DNA of 35,784 nt, taken from positions 1 to 35,784 of the forward strand of contig DATFXL010000144.1 of NCBI GenBank assembly GCA_035316025.1, read 5' to 3'. The notes beneath the pieces are model-generated. The model was given only the letters and a program-made list of their open reading frames with translations. It was not told where the DNA came from and did not search any database. The position numbers and the translations under genes are program-made. Origin of the DNA: JALZAA01 sp035316025. Lineage in GTDB: Bacteria; Actinomycetota; Acidimicrobiia; IMCC26256; JACDBD01. Shown piece after piece: positions 7,379 through 15,549 of this stretch; position 1 is the stretch's first letter; each line of letters begins with the position of its first letter.

Positions 7379-7407
7379 CGAGTCGCCGACCCAGTCCGAC
7401 GCTACGG

Positions 7408-8601
7408 CTAGATGTCGTAGAGCGTCCGGCAGCTCTGCCCGGCGATCGTGGCCTGCTGCTCGGAGGTGAGACCGGTCATCGCCTCGCGGAGCTCCTCGGT
7501 GACGCCGGGGAACTTCGCGTCGGGGTGCGGGTAGTCGCTCGCCCACACGATGCGGTCGGCACCGACGAGCGGCGAGTTGGCCGTGAACGCGAGGGCGGAC
7601 TCGTCCGGGTCGAAGCTGATCCAGCACTGGCGCCGGAAGTAGTCCGAGGGATCGTGCTGCAGCCACGGGACGTCCCACGTGAAGATCTCGCGGTGATGGT
7701 CGAGCCGCTCGAGCCAGGGCACGATCCATCCGCCGTTTGCCTCGAGGAACACGATGCGCAGCTCCGGGAACCGCTCGCAAACACCACCGGCGAGGAGGAA
7801 CGCGACTGTGTTCATCATGTCGAAAGGGTTCGAGATCGCCTGCGTGAAGTAGACGTTGTCGATGTTGATCGTGTCGTCACTGGCCGGGAGCGACGCCACA
7901 CCGAGCCGATTGATCCGCAGACCCAGGCAGGCGCCGGGCAGGTCGGCAGTCAGAAACGGATGGAACCCGACGGCGAGGCCGGCGTCCGACGCCGCCCGCC
8001 ACAGCGGGTCGTAGACCTCGTGGTTGAGTGGCTTCCAGTCCTCGCTCGGGTTCGGACGCAGCATCACCCCGACGATGCCCGGCTTCGAACCGGCCCGACG
8101 GATCTCCGCCGCAGCGCGCTCGATGTCCTGCTGGGGGACGATCGCGACGCCGTACAGACGACCGTCGCCCTGCTGGACGTGGTCGGAGAGCCAGTCGTTG
8201 TACGCGCGGCACTGCGCATCCGCGAACTCGGCATCCCGGAGGCCGCCGATGCCCAGCAGCATCGTGGGGTACACGATGGCTTGGCCGATGCCGTCCGTGT
8301 CCATGTCGGCGAGGCGGGCATGCGCGTCGTACGCCGCCGGCCGAACCTCCGTGTAACGCAGCTCGCCCCGCTGCGCCCGCTCTCGTTCCTCGAGCGTCAT
8401 GCCCGCCGTCCCCGCGAGCGCCAGGCCGTTGGCCGGCAGCCGCTGGCGGTCGTAGATGCACCATTCCGTGCCGTCGTTGTCGGTCTCGATGTGCCAGATC
8501 CGATCGGCGAGCTCGGTCGGCGCGTACTCGAGCATCCCGTCCGGGTGTTCCAGCACGTGGCCGTCCGAGTCGACGAAGTCCAGCGGCGCAGTCGCGGTCA
8601 T
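7408..8601 (-). CDS. COG2159-type amidohydrolase (amidohydrolase_2 family)
   Basis: A 397-residue protein from ATG 8601 with GGGGGG upstream; the open frame continues upstream only as non-protein-like sequence. It follows the amidohydrolase_2 barrel: D11-S-D13-G-H15 near the N-terminus, VGFHPFL with His214, and the C-terminal WASDYPHPD with Asp356. FVDSDGHVLE, the long insertion before YDAHARLADMDTDGI and the SFDPDE...FPG tail resemble actinobacterial homologues often annotated as metal-dependent decarboxylases or hydrolases related to ACMSD. It probably acts on a carboxylated aromatic or a lactone in the cytosol. It appears monocistronic, so the neighbours do not indicate a substrate. Confidence 0.87.
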   Translation of the reverse strand: MTATAPLDFVDSDGHVLEHPDGMLEYAPTELADRIWHIETDNDGTEWCIYDRQRLPANGLALAGTAGMTLEERERAQRGELRYTEVRPAAYDAHARLADMDTDGIGQAIVYPTMLLGIGGLRDAEFADAQCRAYNDWLSDHVQQGDGRLYGVAIVPQQDIERAAAEIRRAGSKPGIVGVMLRPNPSEDWKPLNHEVYDPLWRAASDAGLAVGFHPFLTADLPGACLGLRINRLGVASLPASDDTINIDNVYFTQAISNPFDMMNTVAFLLAGGVCERFPELRIVFLEANGGWIVPWLERLDHHREIFTWDVPWLQHDPSDYFRRQCWISFDPDESALAFTANSPLVGADRIVWASDYPHPDAKFPGVTEELREAMTGLTSEQQATIAGQSCRTLYDI

Positions 8602-8732
8602 CGAACCCCCCGAGGTCGGCGAACGAAGGTCGACTCTAGGGGAACCGGCGGGCGACACGCTCCTTGACCTTCGTGCACGGCGGATACGCGCTTCGGGTAG
8701 ATCCCGATCGTCTGCACGCGCGTCCCTTTCGG

Positions 8733-9446
8733 TCAGACGTGGTCGAGCACGCCGCGAAGATCCTCGGCCACCGCCACGCGCTCGGGCTCGATGTCGCGGG
8801 GGGCGGTGGGATCGGGCCAGTGACCGTCCCGGCTCAGATACACAGGCGTCATGCCCATCGCGCGCGGGCCGGCAACGTCGGGGCCCCAGGTGTCGCCGAC
8901 AAACACGCACGCGGCTGCGTCCACGCCGAGCTTTCCGAGCGTGTCCTCGAAGATCCGCGGGTGCGGTTTCCTGGCGCCGGCCCACGCCGACGACACCTGC
9001 ACATCTACCAGCTCCGAGAGCCCCACCTCGTCGACCGCCTGGTTCAGGTCCCAGTCCCAGTTCGAGCAGATCGCCAGACGCAACCCGCGCCTCCGCAGTT
9101 CGTGGAGCACACCGTGCACCTCCGGGTACGCCTCGAGCACGCGCGACGCCGCGCCGTGACGGAGCTTCTCGAGGATCATCTCGTATTCGCCCGGGTGTAC
9201 GTCCGTCTCGGCGAGCATCCCGAGCAGGCGCTCCCGCTGCCACGCCAGGTAATGGTCGCGGCTATGCGAGTGCTCGAAGTGCTCGATGCCGTCGATGCCG
9301 TCGTTGAACCACCGGTCGCGCGTCTCGGGGGGGAGCTCGTAGCCGTGCTGGGCGAGCACGTCGTCGGCGGAGATCCAGTGCGTCGCGTGCGCCAGTGTGC
9401 CGTAGTAGTCGAGCACGACGGCGGCGGGGGCGGACACGTCGGGCAT
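8733..9446 (-). CDS. HAD superfamily hydrolase with DxY motif I
   Basis: A 237-residue HAD protein from ATG 9446. Motif I is VLDYYGTLAH: Asp13 is the nucleophile, but the usual second Asp is Tyr15, as in L-2-haloacid dehalogenases. Motif II is ICSNWD (Ser128), motif III is Lys160 in ARKPHPRIF, and motif IV is GDTWGPD (D185, D190), which is phosphatase-like. The cap is the helical C1 type (about residues 20-100). It may be a phosphatase of small metabolites or act on another bond; motif I argues against a standard phosphatase. The candidate -10 CACAAT lies 7 nt upstream on the minus strand, suggesting a leaderless transcript. Confidence 0.85.
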   Translation of the reverse strand: MPDVSAPAAVVLDYYGTLAHATHWISADDVLAQHGYELPPETRDRWFNDGIDGIEHFEHSHSRDHYLAWQRERLLGMLAETDVHPGEYEMILEKLRHGAASRVLEAYPEVHGVLHELRRRGLRLAICSNWDWDLNQAVDEVGLSELVDVQVSSAWAGARKPHPRIFEDTLGKLGVDAAACVFVGDTWGPDVAGPRAMGMTPVYLSRDGHWPDPTAPRDIEPERVAVAEDLRGVLDHV

Positions 9447-9453
9447 GCCCACG

Positions 9454-9459
9454 ATTGTG
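9454..9459 (-). promoter_or_regulatory. Candidate -10 element for leaderless HAD gene
   Basis: Read on the minus strand this is CACAAT, one base from a TANNNT/TATAAT element, ending 7 nt before the ATG at 9446. There is no Shine-Dalgarno sequence before that ATG. It is weaker than the opposite-strand element at 9489. Confidence 0.3.
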
Positions 9460-9488
9460 CCAAAGCGCGCTCCGGTCGCGGACGGCGT

Positions 9489-9494
9489 TAGCGT
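9489..9494 (+). promoter_or_regulatory. Candidate -10 element for leaderless PEBP-like gene
   Basis: TAGCGT fits TANNNT and ends 7 nt before the ATG at 9502, so the transcript would begin at the start codon. An alternative GTG at 9493 overlaps the hexamer and is therefore less likely to be the start. Confidence 0.4.
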
Positions 9495-9501
9495 GAAGCG
9501 G

Positions 9502-10053
9502 ATGAGGCTCCGATGGGTGATCGCGGCGGCGGGTGTTGTGCTCTTCTCGGCCTCGTCGGTCTCGTCATCCCTCGCCGCGCCCGCCGCGCCGGCGAAGGTG
9601 AAGAAGCTCGGCGTCACGAGCCCGGCCTTCGGCAACAACGCACCAATCCCGAGTGGCTTCACCTGCGAGGGCGACAACGCCTCGCCGCCCCTGAAGCTGG
9701 GGAAGACACCGAGGGGCACGAAAGACCGGGCGTTGATCATGACCGACCCGGACGCCCCCAGCGGCACGCTCGTGCACTGGGTGGCGTGGAACCTGCCGAG
9801 CGCCGGCGTGCCTCAACAGACCCTGCCGCCGGCGGTGGTCCAGGGCAAGAACACGTTCGGAAACCCCGTCTACGCGGGCCCCTGCCCACCGGCCGGGTCC
9901 GCCCCGCATCACTACGTGTTCACGGTCTCGGCCGTCTCGAAGCGGATCACGCTGGCCCCCGGCGCATCCGCCGACGAGCTCCGCACGGTGATCAAGGGCA
10001 AGGTGCTCGCGCAGGGCACGCTGACGGGAACGTACCAACGCGGTCTGAGGTAG
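9502..10053 (+). CDS. Secreted YbhB/YbcL-type PEBP (Raf kinase inhibitor-like) protein
   Basis: A 183-residue protein from ATG 9502. Residues 1-28 form a signal peptide: basic MRLRWV, a hydrophobic core, then SLAAPAAPA as the likely cleavage region. The mature part has the phosphatidylethanolamine-binding fold: SPAFGNNAPIPSGFTCEGDNASPPL, the ligand-pocket motif TDPDAPSG (81-88), VHWVAWNLP, and GPCPPAGSAPHHYVFTV with the pocket His pair at 136-137. Cys55 and Cys128 could form a disulfide in the exported protein. The role of bacterial members is unclear; small-ligand or lipid head-group binding is the usual guess. It diverges from the HAD gene across 55 bp. Confidence 0.9.
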   Translation: MRLRWVIAAAGVVLFSASSVSSSLAAPAAPAKVKKLGVTSPAFGNNAPIPSGFTCEGDNASPPLKLGKTPRGTKDRALIMTDPDAPSGTLVHWVAWNLPSAGVPQQTLPPAVVQGKNTFGNPVYAGPCPPAGSAPHHYVFTVSAVSKRITLAPGASADELRTVIKGKVLAQGTLTGTYQRGLR

Positions 10054-10361
10054 GTGCTGTAGGGCGACCGCGCGAAACCCGTTGAGGATCCTCACGGCGC
10101 CCACCATCGCAGGCGTGGCAGCGTTTGCGGGTGGTCCGTTCATTCTCATTACGGGCCAGAATCTCACGCTCCGCGGCCGGATCTCAGGACCGTCACAGCG
10201 CTCTGACCTGCGCAAACGCAACCTCGATGACGCCTGGACCTGACGTATTCGAGGAGTACCCAACGCCGTCGTGGAGAGCGAGCATGTCCCATCTCTGCGG
10301 CAACGTCTCGACGAGGTGGGCATACTGCCGTCCTGGCGATGGTGAGGCGAAAGGGGTGGGC
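10054..10361. other. Intergenic stretch before the metallopeptidase gene
   Basis: About 308 bp without a supported gene. It contains a perfect 12-bp palindrome TGAGGATCCTCA at 10083-10094, 30 nt after the PEBP stop, too symmetrical and short to be a good terminator. Frames running through it lack protein-like composition. An AAGGGG site at 10351-10356 belongs to the next gene. No convincing promoter, RNA gene or repeat was seen. Confidence 0.5.
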
Positions 10362-11372
10362 ATGGAATCCATGCGCGTCGACCACCGAGTGAACGGCAGT
10401 CGGACAGCTGCCGGCGTAAATCGGACTTGGGCGCAGCGAGCGCTTGTTGTCCCGGTGTTGGCGCTCGCCACGGTCGGACTGCTGGCGGCATCCGCTTCGG
10501 CGAACGCCAAGGCAGCGGCTGACGAGAACGGCAAGGTCAAGATCGTCTACCACGACGACGAGATCAAGCCGGAGAACCAGCAAGTCGTCCAAAAGCTCAA
10601 GCAATCCCGCGTCCTGGAGCAGCTCGCCGACTGGGTGAACAAGCGGGTCGCGCTGCCGCATGACCTAGTGGTGAATGTCACCGACGCTGTCCCGCCGGGG
10701 GTTGCCGATATGGTCACCCAGCCCGACGGCAGGACGATCTTCATACCTCCGTCGTTCTTGACCGATGTCAACGAGACCAACAGCGAGGTGGTCCAGACCG
10801 TCGACCGTCCCGCCGTGTTCCCCGAGGACAAGTTCAACGTCGACGACCTGAACGCGCTCTCGAACCAGTTCATCTTCGGGCACGAGATGGGGCACGCTCT
10901 GCAGCGCCAACTTCTGCTCCCGAACCTTGGCCTGGAAGAGGACGCCGCCGACGGGTTCGCGGTGTTCTACACCGTCAACGAGCGTGGACCGGAGACGCCG
11001 CTTGCAGGCGCACTCCTTTTTGACGCGCTCGCTCGCAAGGAGGGCACGCTGACCCTCGAGGGCCTTTCGAGCGATCACCCTGTAACCCAACAACGAGTGT
11101 TCAACTTCCTGTGCTTCCTCGACGGGAGCGACCCCAACAAGTACAACGAGCCGCTGATCGGCGCCGGGTACCTGCCGAAGAGCCGTGCTCCGTTGTGTCC
11201 GCCGGCATGGGCTGCGCTGAACTATGGCTGGTGGACCCAACTCGAGCCGCATTTCACCAAGGGGTTCGACGATCAGGGCACCAAGGAGCAGAAGAAGGCA
11301 CGCGCCGAGCTGATCGCGGAGACGAAGGCCCTCGCGAAGAAGCTCGACCAGATCCGCACCGGCCAGCTTTGA
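10362..11372 (+). CDS. Secreted DUF4344-type zinc metallopeptidase
   Basis: A 336-residue protein from ATG 10362, chosen because AAGGGG lies 5 nt upstream and the sequence then gives a signal peptide (about residues 22-50, ending ASASANAKA). The frame extends upstream to 10125 without protein-like sequence. The zinc site is clear: HEMGH at 174-178, followed by LEEDAADGFA (191-200), which supplies the acidic third ligand, as in the DUF4344 group. The domain also has a long VTDAVPPGVADMV/IFIPPSFL segment before the active site and a C-terminal KKARAELIAETKALAKKLDQI helix. It is probably an exported peptidase. It appears monocistronic; the substrate is unknown. Confidence 0.85.
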   Translation: MESMRVDHRVNGSRTAAGVNRTWAQRALVVPVLALATVGLLAASASANAKAAADENGKVKIVYHDDEIKPENQQVVQKLKQSRVLEQLADWVNKRVALPHDLVVNVTDAVPPGVADMVTQPDGRTIFIPPSFLTDVNETNSEVVQTVDRPAVFPEDKFNVDDLNALSNQFIFGHEMGHALQRQLLLPNLGLEEDAADGFAVFYTVNERGPETPLAGALLFDALARKEGTLTLEGLSSDHPVTQQRVFNFLCFLDGSDPNKYNEPLIGAGYLPKSRAPLCPPAWAALNYGWWTQLEPHFTKGFDDQGTKEQKKARAELIAETKALAKKLDQIRTGQL

Positions 11373-11639
11373 GGATCACGCGGCCAAGCCACAGTCGGGC
11401 GCGCAGGCGGGGTAGGCGCGTATCCAACTCGTACCGGGTAGACGTGGCGGACGACACAGCGAAGCGACGCTCGTGCCACGTGATCCCCCGGGCCGGGCGT
11501 ACTGGCCGGGCGAGTCGCAGATCGGGCGTGGTCAGGTACCCGGCGTTGAGGTCGGCCAGCCGCACACGGTCCCGCCCGTCATCGTGTTCTCCCTTCTCGC
11601 GTTCTCTCGCGTTCTTCTTCGCGTAGTGACGCGGCCCGC
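11373..11639. other. Intergenic region between convergent metallopeptidase and VWA genes, with short repeats
   Basis: 267 bp with no supported gene. It holds a 9-bp direct repeat GGCCGGGCG at 11491-11499 and 11504-11512, and a perfect tandem 10-bp repeat CTCGCGTTCT at 11596-11605 and 11606-11615 in a pyrimidine-rich tract. Long frames cross it on both strands but have Arg/Ser-rich shadow composition. No hairpin with a T-run was found. Confidence 0.45.
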
Positions 11640-12584
11640 TCAGGGCAGTCGCGAGGTCCAGACGAGCGACGCGGCCGCGCCTGCGATCGCGAACGCCAGC
11701 GCGATCCCGACGAACCACGCCGTCGCCTCACGCTGCACGGTGCGGAAGCCGACCGACGAGCCGATGTCGCTGTAGACGCTCTGCAGCTGCTCGGCGCTCT
11801 GCGCCTCGTAGAACCGGCCGCGCGTCGTATCCGCGATCTCGCGCAACGCCTCACGATCGACCGGCACTGGGTACTCCTCACCTCCCGTCCGGATCGTGCC
11901 CTCGTCGGTTCCGAAGGCGATCGTCGTGACCGGGACGCGCGCCCTCCTGGCCGCGGCCGCCGCCGACTCGTTGCTTCGCCCCGTGTTCGTCGACCCATCG
12001 GACATCAACACGATGCGGGCCAACGGCCGACGCGAGGTCCGCGACGGCACGTCGTGAAGAGAGTCGAGCGACGTGTAGATCGCCTCCCCGATCGCGGTGC
12101 GTTCGTCCAGCCGCAGACGACGGAGCGCATCACCGACCTGCTGATGATCCTGCGTGGGCGCGACGACCTGCCGGGCGTCACCGTTGAACGCGACGAGGCC
12201 GAGCCGGAACCGGCTCGGCAGCCGCTGTACGAACGCCGACCCTGCTGCCTTCGCCGCGTCGATTCGCGACGGCTCGACATCCGTGGCTCGCATCGACACC
12301 GAGGTGTCGATCGCCAGCATCACCGTCGCCCGCTCACGCGGGACGTGCTCGGGGCGCGTCGGGCGCGCCCACGCCGTCACGAGGAGGACGAGCGCGGCCG
12401 CCATCGCGGCGGCGGCGACGTGTCGGCGCCAGCCCGGCCGCTTCGGCGCCACCGACGCCAGCAGGTCCAGGTTCGTGAAGCGCGCCGCGTAGTGCCGCCG
12501 GCGCCGTTGCACCACGACGTAGGCAGCGACGAGTGCGACGACGACGACGAGAAGCCACAGCCGGCCAGGAGCGAGGAAGTTCAT
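11640..12584 (-). CDS. VWA-domain membrane protein (BatA/BatB-like)
   Basis: A 314-residue protein from ATG 12584, overlapping the DUF58 stop by 4 nt (ATGA). Layout: N-terminal membrane helix (8-25), basic loop, second helix (55-72), then a von Willebrand A domain with an intact MIDAS (DTSVS at 93-97, Thr163 in RTAIGEAIY, Asp196 in SDGSTNTG), and a C-terminal membrane helix (about 285-310). This is the Bat/aerotolerance-type architecture with the VWA domain facing the periplasm-like side. It is the last gene of a MoxR-DUF58-VWA unit; such modules are thought to work as chaperone-like assembly systems for metal-dependent or envelope complexes. The client here is unknown. Confidence 0.9.
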   Translation of the reverse strand: MNFLAPGRLWLLVVVVALVAAYVVVQRRRRHYAARFTNLDLLASVAPKRPGWRRHVAAAAMAAALVLLVTAWARPTRPEHVPRERATVMLAIDTSVSMRATDVEPSRIDAAKAAGSAFVQRLPSRFRLGLVAFNGDARQVVAPTQDHQQVGDALRRLRLDERTAIGEAIYTSLDSLHDVPSRTSRRPLARIVLMSDGSTNTGRSNESAAAAARRARVPVTTIAFGTDEGTIRTGGEEYPVPVDREALREIADTTRGRFYEAQSAEQLQSVYSDIGSSVGFRTVQREATAWFVGIALAFAIAGAAASLVWTSRLP

Positions 12585-13522
12585 CGTGCCGGCACTGGTC
12601 GGCCGGCGCGCCTGCGACGACGGGCGACAACGAAGCCGACGATGTCCTGGAGCCAGTCACGGTCGGTGCGCAACTGCACGTGCTCGACGCCGGCACGCCG
12701 GAGCGCGCCCGCGATCGCGCTGCGCTGGCTGGCGGCGGCGGCCGCGAACCGGGCGCGGAGCTTGGCGCTCCTGGTCTGGACCTCGACCCGGCGTCCGGTC
12801 TCGGGGTCCACGAGCATCAGCAGGCCCACGGGTGGGAGCTCGAGCTCGCGTGGGTCGACCACCTCGACGGCGAGGACGTCGTGGAACGCCGCCAAGCTCC
12901 GGAAGGGCCGTTCCCAATCGCGCGGCTCGAGGAAGTCCGACACCACGACGACGAGGCCCCGTCGACGTGCGACCCGGCGCAGCGAATCCATCCCGGCCGT
13001 GAGATCGGCGGGCGGCGTCTCGGCGGCGGCGTCCGGCGCGCGATACGCAGCCAGCTCGTGCAGGCGGGCCAGCAGCGGCGTCCGTCCCGACCGGGGGGGA
13101 CGCGTGATCATCCCGGCCGGCGTGGCGAGCATCGTCCCGAGCCGGTTCCCCTGCCGTGCGGTCAGGAAGCCGACGGCGGCGGCCGCGAAGAGCGCGAGGT
13201 CCCGCTTCTCGCAATCCGCGGTGCCGAAGTCGAGGCTGGCCGATCCGTCCATCAACAGCCACGTCTCGAGCTCGCGGTCGATGATGGTCTCGCGCACGTG
13301 CGGGACCGTCGTACGGGCGGTGAGGTTCCAGTCCATGCGCCGCACGTCGTCGCCCGGGCGGTAGATGCGGCCATCCCCCGCCTCGCTCCCGGCGCCCGGC
13401 ACCAGCCCTTGGAAGTCGCCCTGCAGGAGCCCGTCGAGGCGCAGCGTCACGAGCAGCTCGAGCTGACGGAGGACGGCGTCGGCGCGGGTTGTTGCCCCGA
13501 GCCGGGACGGGCCGGAGGTCAC
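12581..13522 (-). CDS. DUF58 domain protein
   Basis: A 313-residue protein from GTG 13522, overlapping the moxR stop as GTGA. It carries the DUF58 signature GRIYRPGDDVRRMDWNLTAR (about 51-70) and a degenerate VWA core with DGSAS (92-96) in LLMDGSASLDFG. No transmembrane segment is obvious, so it is the soluble type. DUF58 proteins are almost always partnered with MoxR ATPases, as here, and are likely the adaptor between ATPase and client. The C-terminus is strongly basic (RRRRRAGRP). Confidence 0.92.
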   Translation of the reverse strand: MTSGPSRLGATTRADAVLRQLELLVTLRLDGLLQGDFQGLVPGAGSEAGDGRIYRPGDDVRRMDWNLTARTTVPHVRETIIDRELETWLLMDGSASLDFGTADCEKRDLALFAAAAVGFLTARQGNRLGTMLATPAGMITRPPRSGRTPLLARLHELAAYRAPDAAAETPPADLTAGMDSLRRVARRRGLVVVVSDFLEPRDWERPFRSLAAFHDVLAVEVVDPRELELPPVGLLMLVDPETGRRVEVQTRSAKLRARFAAAAASQRSAIAGALRRAGVEHVQLRTDRDWLQDIVGFVVARRRRRAGRPVPAR

Positions 13523-14553
13523 GCCGTGTCCTCGGCGGGCTGCGTGTGGGCCCGGTCCTGGCTGGGCGCGATCTGGGGTACGGCGATCGTCTTCAACACC
13601 TCCTCGACCACTCGGTCGGTATCGATGCCCTCGGCCAGCGCCTCGTACGAGAGGACGACGCGATGGCGCAGCACTTCGGGCGCGATCGCGACGACGTCCT
13701 GCGGCAACACGTAGTTCCGGCCCCGCAGCAACGCCAGGGCCCGGCCGGCGGCCACGAGACCGAGGCTCGCGCGCGGGCTGGCGCCGTACGCCACCCGCGC
13801 CGCGACGTGGGGCAGGCCGTACTGGTCCGGCACACGGGTCGCGTGCACGAGCTGCACCGCGTAGTCGAGCACCGCGTTGTGCACGAAGACGTCGTCGACC
13901 CGTTGCTGCATGCGATTCAGCTCGTCCGCGCTGATCACCTGCTGGGCGTGTGGCGGGCTCGTCCCCATCCGCCGAACGATCTCGCGCTCCTCGAGTGGCG
14001 ACGGGTAATCGACGAGGATCTTCATCAGGAACCGGTCCCGCTGCGCCTCAGGCAGCGGGTAAACCCCCTCGGACTCGATGGGATTCTGCGTGGCCATCAC
14101 CAGGAACGGACGCGGGACGGAGTAGGTGCGGCCTCCGATCGAGACATGCTTCTCCGCCATCACCTCCAGGAGCGCCGACTGCACCTTTGCCGGCGCCCGG
14201 TTGATCTCGTCGGCGAGGACGAAGTTCGCGAAGACTGGTCCGAGCTCGACGTCGAAGGCTTCACGCGACGGTCGATAGATGCGCGTACCGACGAGGTCCG
14301 ACGGGACGAGATCGGGGGTGAACTGCAGGCGCACGAACGTCCCGCCGATGGTGTTCGCGAACGTCTCGACAGTGAGCGTCTTGGCGAGTCCGGGTACACC
14401 TTCCACGAGGCAATGCCCCTCGGCCAGCAGGCAGACGAGGATTCGCTCCACCATGCGGTCCTGCCCCACGATGACGCGCTTCACCTCGAACAACGCGCGC
14501 TCGAGGTCCGCCGACGCCGCCGATTCCGTTCCGGGCGCAGTCTCGTCCGCCAT
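13519..14553 (-). CDS. moxR: MoxR family AAA+ ATPase
   Basis: A 344-residue AAA+ ATPase from ATG 14553, with GGGGAGG upstream; an in-frame ATG at 14616 adds a non-conserved tail. It has the family features: VIVGQDRMVERIL helix, Walker A GVPGLAKT (52-59), the LQFTPDLVPSDLVGT pore/insert region, Walker B LADEINRA (113-120), sensor-1 ATQNP (154-158), the EAQRDRF arginine-finger helix, and a C-terminal lid with GASPRASLGL. It hydrolyses ATP to remodel a client, probably through DUF58 and VWA partners encoded next to it with 4-nt overlaps. The 123 bp upstream separates it from the crotonase gene. Confidence 0.95.
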   Translation of the reverse strand: MADETAPGTESAASADLERALFEVKRVIVGQDRMVERILVCLLAEGHCLVEGVPGLAKTLTVETFANTIGGTFVRLQFTPDLVPSDLVGTRIYRPSREAFDVELGPVFANFVLADEINRAPAKVQSALLEVMAEKHVSIGGRTYSVPRPFLVMATQNPIESEGVYPLPEAQRDRFLMKILVDYPSPLEEREIVRRMGTSPPHAQQVISADELNRMQQRVDDVFVHNAVLDYAVQLVHATRVPDQYGLPHVAARVAYGASPRASLGLVAAGRALALLRGRNYVLPQDVVAIAPEVLRHRVVLSYEALAEGIDTDRVVEEVLKTIAVPQIAPSQDRAHTQPAEDTA

Positions 14554-14676
14554 CTGGGCCTCCCCGGATCGGGTGCGCGCCGGGTGACTCGAACACAGCC
14601 ACCTCGGAACCCCCATCGTTCTAGCTGAGACCGGGTTGGGAGGTCGATCGCCCCCGCGGGGCCAGGACGAACGGCC

Positions 14677-15522
14677 TCAGCTCGTCGGTCCCGGACCGGC
14701 GGACCGATCGATCAGCCCGGGGAGGTCCATCTCACCGTCCCGGGTCTGCGCGCCCGCCGCCAGCGCCGCTTCCATGCGTGCATCGAGCTGCGGGTCGGCG
14801 AGCGTGAGGTTGAAGCAGCGCGCCTCCTCCAGGAGGCCGTCGTGGAGCGAGCCGCCGGCGGCGTCCACCGCCAGCTTCGCCAACCGCGCCGCGTGCGGCG
14901 GGAAGGCGGCGATCCGGCGCGCGAGCCGATCGACGAACGGCGCGAGCGCGGCCGCAGGCAAGGCCCGGTTGATGTAGCCGTACCGCTCGGCGAGCTCGGC
15001 GTCGAAGTCCGCGCACCCGAGCACGATCTCGAGTGCCCGGGCACGGCCCACGAGCCGGGGAAGCCGCTGGGTGCCGCTCCCGCCGGGGAGGATGCCCACT
15101 GCTACCTCGGGCTGGCCCAGGATCGCCCGCCCGACGGCGGCGAACCGGAGATCGAGCGAGAGCGCAAACTCGCTCCCGCCGCCCCGCGCCCGGCCTTCGA
15201 GCTGCGCGATCGTCACCTGCGGGAGCGTCCGCCAACGTTCCATGAATACGTGGATGAACTCGAGCTGCTCGGGCCGCTCGCGCCGGTCGCGGGGAAGCGC
15301 CTGGATGAGCGCGAGGTCGGCGTGCGCGATGAAGAACTCGGGGTCGGCGCTCCGGACGACGACCGCGCGCACGGTGTTGTCCTCGGCCAGCTCACCCGCG
15401 AGCTCCCAGAGCGAGCCGATGAGCACGGCGTCGAACAGGTTGACGGGCGGATGGTCGAGGGTGACGAACGCGACGCCGCCGTCGACGTCGACGGCCAGAC
15501 CCTCGTGCTCGTACGCAGTCAT
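14677..15522 (-). CDS. Enoyl-CoA hydratase/isomerase family (crotonase) protein
   Basis: A 281-residue crotonase from ATG 15522. Both catalytic glutamates of classical hydratases appear conserved: Glu118 in GGGSEFALSLD and Glu139 in GQPEVAVG, followed by GGSGTQRLPRLVG. The first oxyanion segment is unusual (EFFIAHADL rather than FCAGADL), so substrate binding may differ. It should hydrate or cleave an acyl-CoA in the cytosol. It is the last gene of the hyuB-hyuA-subunit3-GMC unit, starting 27 nt upstream of the GMC stop end of that unit's coding, and may process the final CoA ester of that pathway. The exact reaction is unknown. Confidence 0.87.
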   Translation of the reverse strand: MTAYEHEGLAVDVDGGVAFVTLDHPPVNLFDAVLIGSLWELAGELAEDNTVRAVVVRSADPEFFIAHADLALIQALPRDRRERPEQLEFIHVFMERWRTLPQVTIAQLEGRARGGGSEFALSLDLRFAAVGRAILGQPEVAVGILPGGSGTQRLPRLVGRARALEIVLGCADFDAELAERYGYINRALPAAALAPFVDRLARRIAAFPPHAARLAKLAVDAAGGSLHDGLLEEARCFNLTLADPQLDARMEAALAAGAQTRDGEMDLPGLIDRSAGPGPTS

Positions 15523-15549
15523 GCGGCCAGCCTGCCACCGCACCGCGCG

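Noticed and set aside
10083..10094. 12-bp perfect palindrome TGAGGATCCTCA
   Set aside because: No loop for a hairpin, no promoter beside it, and a 12-bp palindrome is weak evidence alone.
11491..11615. Short direct repeats as a CRISPR array or mobile-element end
   Set aside because: There are only two copies each of 9-10 bp with no regular spacers, inverted ends or associated genes.
11254..11718. 154-codon minus-strand frame through the 11373-11639 gap
   Set aside because: It covers the ends of two real genes in other frames; no domain or start signal was recognised.
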